8,326 bases of DNA from Propionibacteriaceae bacterium. Lineage in GTDB: Bacteria; Actinomycetota; Actinomycetes; Propionibacteriales; Propionibacteriaceae. Under the pieces are notes generated by a model. It saw nothing but the letters and a program-made list of their open reading frames with translations. It ran no database searches and was not told the origin of the DNA. Both the position numbers and the translations under genes were made by a program. Position 1 is the first letter of the stretch, and each line of letters opens with the position of its first letter. The DNA lies in NCBI GenBank assembly GCA_030538175.1, contig JAUNUL010000123.1:1-8326 (forward strand), in the 5' to 3' direction. Shown here in pieces: positions 6,469 to 8,326 of the stretch.

Positions 6469-7239
6469 GTGTTCGCTTTCCTGCACCTCCCGTCGGCGGG
6501 CGATGGGCTCGGTCTGGCCTTCACCGACCGGGCCGGGGGAGTGTCGGAGGGGTCGTTCGGTCCCTTGAACCTGGGCCGCACGGACGTCGACGACCTCACG
6601 CATGTCGGGGAGAATTTCGAGCGCGTCGGGGCGTCTCTCGGCATTCGACGCTTCATCACCCTGGCCCAGGTGCATGGCCCCGACGTGGTTGTGGTCGATC
6701 GCGCCATGCTGGCCGATTGGGGTCCTGAACAGCATCTGGGGTCTGAGGCCACGGGCATCCCGTTGGTCAAGGCCGATGCCATGGTGACCACCGAGCCCGA
6801 CGTAGCGCTGTGCATTCGCGTGGCCGATTGCCTGCCCGTGGTGTTCGCCGACCGCACTCGGGGCGTGATCGGGGCTGCGCATGCCGGGCGGGTGGGGTTG
6901 GCGGCCGGCGTACTGCCGCGGACCGTGGCGGCCCTCCGCGAGTTGGGGGCACAGGACATCGAGGCCTGGCTGGGCCCCCACATCTGTGGATCCTGTTACG
7001 AGGTGCCCGCCGCGATGCGCGAGGAGGTCGCCCGCGACCTGCCGGGGGCGTACGCCGAGACCTCCTGGGGCACGCCCGCACTCGATCTCGGGGCGGCGGC
7101 GGTCCATCAACTGCAGGAGTTGGGGTGTCGCGTCGAGCGTCGTGATCGGTGTACGCGGACCAGTCCGGACCTGCACAGTCACCGCCGCGATGGCGCTGGC
7201 GCGGGCAGGATCGGGGCGCTGGTCTGGCGAACCCGCTGA
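6469..7239 (+). CDS. pgeF: PgeF/YfiH family (DUF152, laccase-domain) purine nucleoside or peptidoglycan-editing enzyme
   Basis: The 256-aa product belongs to the YfiH/LACC1 family of zinc enzymes. Members act as purine nucleoside phosphorylase and adenosine deaminase, and E. coli PgeF is linked to removing wrongly incorporated L-Ser from peptidoglycan precursors. The three metal ligands are visible: H69 in QVHG, C121 in VADCLPVVF and H138 in AAHAG; the 17-residue C-H spacing equals that of E. coli YfiH. Other marks are the N-terminal FTDRAGGVSEGSF...LNLG, GPHICGSCYEVP near the end and LHSHRRDG at the C-terminus. The GTG at 6469 comes 3 nt after the ftsZ TAA, in the same frame, with no visible Shine-Dalgarno, so translation probably depends on ribosomes leaving ftsZ. 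The next in-frame start (GTG 6541) would cut off conserved sequence. The exact substrate cannot be told from sequence. Confidence 0.93.
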   Translation: MFAFLHLPSAGDGLGLAFTDRAGGVSEGSFGPLNLGRTDVDDLTHVGENFERVGASLGIRRFITLAQVHGPDVVVVDRAMLADWGPEQHLGSEATGIPLVKADAMVTTEPDVALCIRVADCLPVVFADRTRGVIGAAHAGRVGLAAGVLPRTVAALRELGAQDIEAWLGPHICGSCYEVPAAMREEVARDLPGAYAETSWGTPALDLGAAAVHQLQELGCRVERRDRCTRTSPDLHSHRRDGAGAGRIGALVWRTR

Positions 7240-7251
7240 CCGAATCGCCCC

Positions 7252-7282
7252 CCGCCCGGTGTGGCGTGTCGAAATCGGGCGG
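7252..7282 (+). terminator. GC stem-loop after pgeF, possible T-less terminator
   Basis: CCGCCCG (7252-7258) pairs with CGGGCGG (7276-7282), a perfect 7-bp stem with a 17-nt loop, starting 12 nt after the pgeF stop. Only TTGGG follows instead of a T-tract, so it would at best be a weak or T-less terminator, or a 3'-end stabilising structure. Confidence 0.3.
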
Positions 7283-7297
7283 TTGGGACGCGACGAG

Positions 7298-7303
7298 TAC
7301 TCT
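7298..7303 (+). promoter_or_regulatory. Possible -10 element of a sepF promoter
   Basis: TACTCT fits the actinobacterial -10 pattern TANNNT and lies inside the palindrome GAGTACTC (7295-7302). No good -35 hexamer is found 15-19 nt upstream, so the call rests on the -10 and on location in the longest gene-free gap before sepF. A start near 7310 would leave a leader of about 80 nt. Confidence 0.3.
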
Positions 7304-7314
7304 TGCACGCGAAC

Positions 7315-7334
7315 GTGTCGGCCGGTGCCGACGC
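7315..7334 (+). repeat. Stem-loop in the putative sepF leader
   Basis: GTCGGC (7317-7322) and GCCGAC (7327-7332) form a perfect 6-bp stem with a CGGT loop, extended to 8 pairs by one G-T wobble and one G-C pair. If transcription starts near 7310, this hairpin would sit almost at the mRNA 5' end. There is no following T-tract. Confidence 0.45.
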
Positions 7335-7378
7335 ATCCGTGCGGCTGTTGTCGTGGCCGCGGGTGAACGCTGTCGGGT

Positions 7379-7383
7379 GGAGG
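7379..7383 (+). promoter_or_regulatory. Ribosome binding site of sepF
   Basis: GGAGG lies 4 nt before the ATG at 7388 and 7 nt before the next ATG at 7391. The better spacing favours 7391 as the start. Confidence 0.65.
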
Positions 7384-7390
7384 AATCATG

Positions 7391-7897
7391 ATGTCCGGAA
7401 AACTGCGGAGAACCGCGGAGTGGTTCGGATTGACCACGTCCGCTGATCGTTATGAGGACTCCTATGACTATGGGTCCGACGTGGAGTTGACCGAGAATGT
7501 GGATCCCGAGCCGGAATACGAGGATTCGGCCAGCGTGCATGAGCTGGAGCCGCGGTCCAAGCAGCGCCCTGCTGAGCCCGCGCCGCGCGCCCCACAGGCC
7601 CCCCAACCCAGGATTGCTGACATGTCCCGCATCGTGACCGTGCATCCCCGCACCTATAACGAAGCCCGCACCATCGGTGAACACTTCCGGGATCAGGTCC
7701 CGGTCATCATGAACCTGACCGAAATGGAGGACGCGGACGCCAAGCGTCTCGTCGATTTCGCGGCCGGGCTGATTTTTGGTCTGCGTGGCACTATTGAGCG
7801 CGTGACCAGCAAGGTGTTCCTGCTGTCACCCCAGAACGTCAACGTCACAGCCGAGGACAAGGAACGCATCGCCGGCGGGTTCTTCAACCAGAGCTGA
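7391..7897 (+). CDS. sepF: SepF, FtsZ membrane anchor
   Basis: SepF (YlmF family) tethers FtsZ filaments to the membrane, the main Z-ring anchor in actinobacteria, which lack FtsA and ZipA. The 168-aa product has an N-terminal amphipathic membrane-binding segment ([14 protein letters not shown], 1-14), an acidic and then Pro/Ala-rich disordered linker (about 19-78), and the conserved C-terminal SepF domain from I81 ([19 protein letters not shown], then [24 protein letters not shown] and VFLLSPQNV). That domain dimerises and binds the FtsZ tail peptide, which is present in the FtsZ of this window. ATG 7391 is chosen over the adjacent ATG 7388 because of Shine-Dalgarno spacing and because SepF proteins usually begin with this short helix; the difference is one Met. 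It is preceded by a 151-nt gap that probably carries its own promoter. Confidence 0.95.
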   Translation: MSGKLRRTAEWFGLTTSADRYEDSYDYGSDVELTENVDPEPEYEDSASVHELEPRSKQRPAEPAPRAPQAPQPRIADMSRIVTVHPRTYNEARTIGEHFRDQVPVIMNLTEMEDADAKRLVDFAAGLIFGLRGTIERVTSKVFLLSPQNVNVTAEDKERIAGGFFNQS

Positions 7898-7903
7898 CGC
7901 CAA

Positions 7904-7924
7904 TCTCGGAGGGCTCTCGGAGGG
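7904..7924 (+). repeat. Tandem 10-bp repeat carrying two Shine-Dalgarno copies before yggT
   Basis: TCTCGGAGGG occurs perfectly at 7904-7913 and 7915-7924 (period 11). Each copy contains GGAGG. The second copy ends 5 nt before the yggT ATG, with its GGAGG at a 6-nt spacing, and is the working site; the first is 11 nt further upstream. Confidence 0.6.
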
Positions 7925-7929
7925 AGACC

Positions 7930-8223
7930 ATGTACCTGATCGGCAGCATTATCGATGTCGTCCTTTGGCTCTATCTGGCAATTCTCTTTGCCCGCATGAT
8001 TCTCAGTTGGGTGCCGATGTTTTCCCCCAACTGGCAGCCGCGGGGCGCGATGCTCGTCGTCGCCGAGGGCATCTATACGCTGACCGATCCACCGCTTCGG
8101 CTGCTCCGCAAGGTCATCCCCGCGGTCCGGGTCGGCAACGTCATGCTCGACCTGGGGTTCATGGTCCTGTGGCTCCTGGTGCTGGTGCTGCGACAGCTCA
8201 ACATCAGCCTTTTGCTCAGCTGA
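7930..8223 (+). CDS. yggT: YggT family integral membrane protein
   Basis: The 97-aa protein belongs to the YggT family of small membrane proteins that commonly follow sepF in actinobacteria and Firmicutes. It has two hydrophobic segments (about residues 4-28 and 70-95). Conserved family elements are ARMILSWVPMF after the first helix and TDPPLRLLRKVIPAV before the second. The biochemical role is not established; links to division, membrane organisation and osmotic stress have been suggested for homologues. The ATG at 7930 has a strong GGAGG at 6-nt spacing. It lies 32 nt after sepF, so the two are probably co-transcribed. Confidence 0.9.
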   Translation: MYLIGSIIDVVLWLYLAILFARMILSWVPMFSPNWQPRGAMLVVAEGIYTLTDPPLRLLRKVIPAVRVGNVMLDLGFMVLWLLVLVLRQLNISLLLS

Positions 8224-8280
8224 GCCGGGGATCTTCGCACTTCGCGGGGCGTGCCGATGCAGAACGCGCCACTTCCAGAG

Positions 8281-8311
8281 TTGATGCAGTCCGTGATGTT
8301 GCTGGTAATGT
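8281..8311 (+). promoter_or_regulatory. Possible promoter of the next gene (expected divIVA)
   Basis: TTGATG (8281-8286) and TAATGT (8306-8311) resemble -35 and -10 hexamers with a 19-nt spacer, slightly long. The region after yggT (8224-8326) has no open gene inside the window. A purine-rich AGGAAGG follows at 8317-8323, close to the window end. By conserved actinobacterial order the next gene should be divIVA/wag31, but it is not visible here. Confidence 0.35.
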
Positions 8312-8326
8312 CGTGCAGGAAGGTGT

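Noticed and set aside
6541..6543. Alternative GTG start for pgeF
   Set aside because: It would remove the conserved N-terminal FTDRAGG segment of the family.
7149..7391. Small + strand open frames in the pgeF-sepF gap
   Set aside because: They overlap the pgeF end, have Arg-rich shadow composition, no ribosome binding site of note and no resemblance to YggS.
5857..7437. 526-codon open frame on the - strand opposite ftsZ, pgeF and the start of sepF
   Set aside because: The protein is low-complexity, rich in Arg, His, Pro and Gly, with no recognisable domain. It lies opposite three well-identified genes and is a typical codon-bias shadow in GC-rich DNA.
1..8326. Mobile elements, CRISPR arrays, tRNA or rRNA genes, or a novel defence or biosynthetic system
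   Set aside because: All coding space is occupied by known division and cell wall genes; no transposase, integrase, spaced repeat array or RNA-gene fold was seen.

Overview
The window is a stretch of a GC-rich bacterial chromosome carrying the central and distal part of a division and cell wall (dcw) cluster, with every gene on the + strand. The gene order murD(3' end)-ftsW-murG-murC-ftsQ-ftsZ-pgeF-sepF-yggT, the absence of ftsA, murB and ddl between murC and ftsZ, the use of sepF, three GTG starts and an FtsZ ending in [11 protein letters not shown] all point to an actinobacterium (Actinomycetota). A propionibacterial-type lineage is possible, but I cannot fix the genus from this sequence.

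Positions 1-4951 hold a tightly packed block. The last 96 codons of murD are followed after 13 nt by ftsW (septal glycosyltransferase, GTG start at 305), after 29 nt by murG (lipid II synthase), then murC (UDP-MurNAc-L-alanine ligase, 1-nt overlap TGATG) and ftsQ (divisome scaffold, 4-nt overlap GTGA). These overlaps imply one mRNA with translational coupling. The 173-nt ftsQ-ftsZ gap (4952-5124) is the most structured non-coding part of the window. It has an inverted repeat across the ftsQ stop, a TCAAG/CTTGA repeat, three hairpins placed end to end (4987-5040), a perfect TGTGAC-N6-GTCACA dyad (5052-5069) and a CTGAT/ATCAG dyad before the ftsZ ribosome binding site. It probably carries ftsZ-specific control.

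Positions 5125-7239 hold ftsZ and pgeF (YfiH/DUF152 family), which lie in the same reading frame and are separated only by a TAA stop and one further codon. The 151-nt gap 7240-7390 carries two hairpins and a -10-like element where many actinobacteria have yggS. sepF (FtsZ membrane anchor) and yggT (small membrane protein) follow. A possible promoter at 8281-8311, at the right edge, probably serves the next gene, which by conserved order would be divIVA/wag31 outside the window.

Together the genes make the lipid-linked peptidoglycan precursor (MurD, MurC, MurG), polymerise it at the septum (FtsW), assemble and anchor the Z-ring (FtsZ, SepF, FtsQ) and possibly proofread precursors (PgeF). I found no mobile element, RNA gene, CRISPR array or clearly new system. 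The points worth a second look are regulatory structures and gene junctions.
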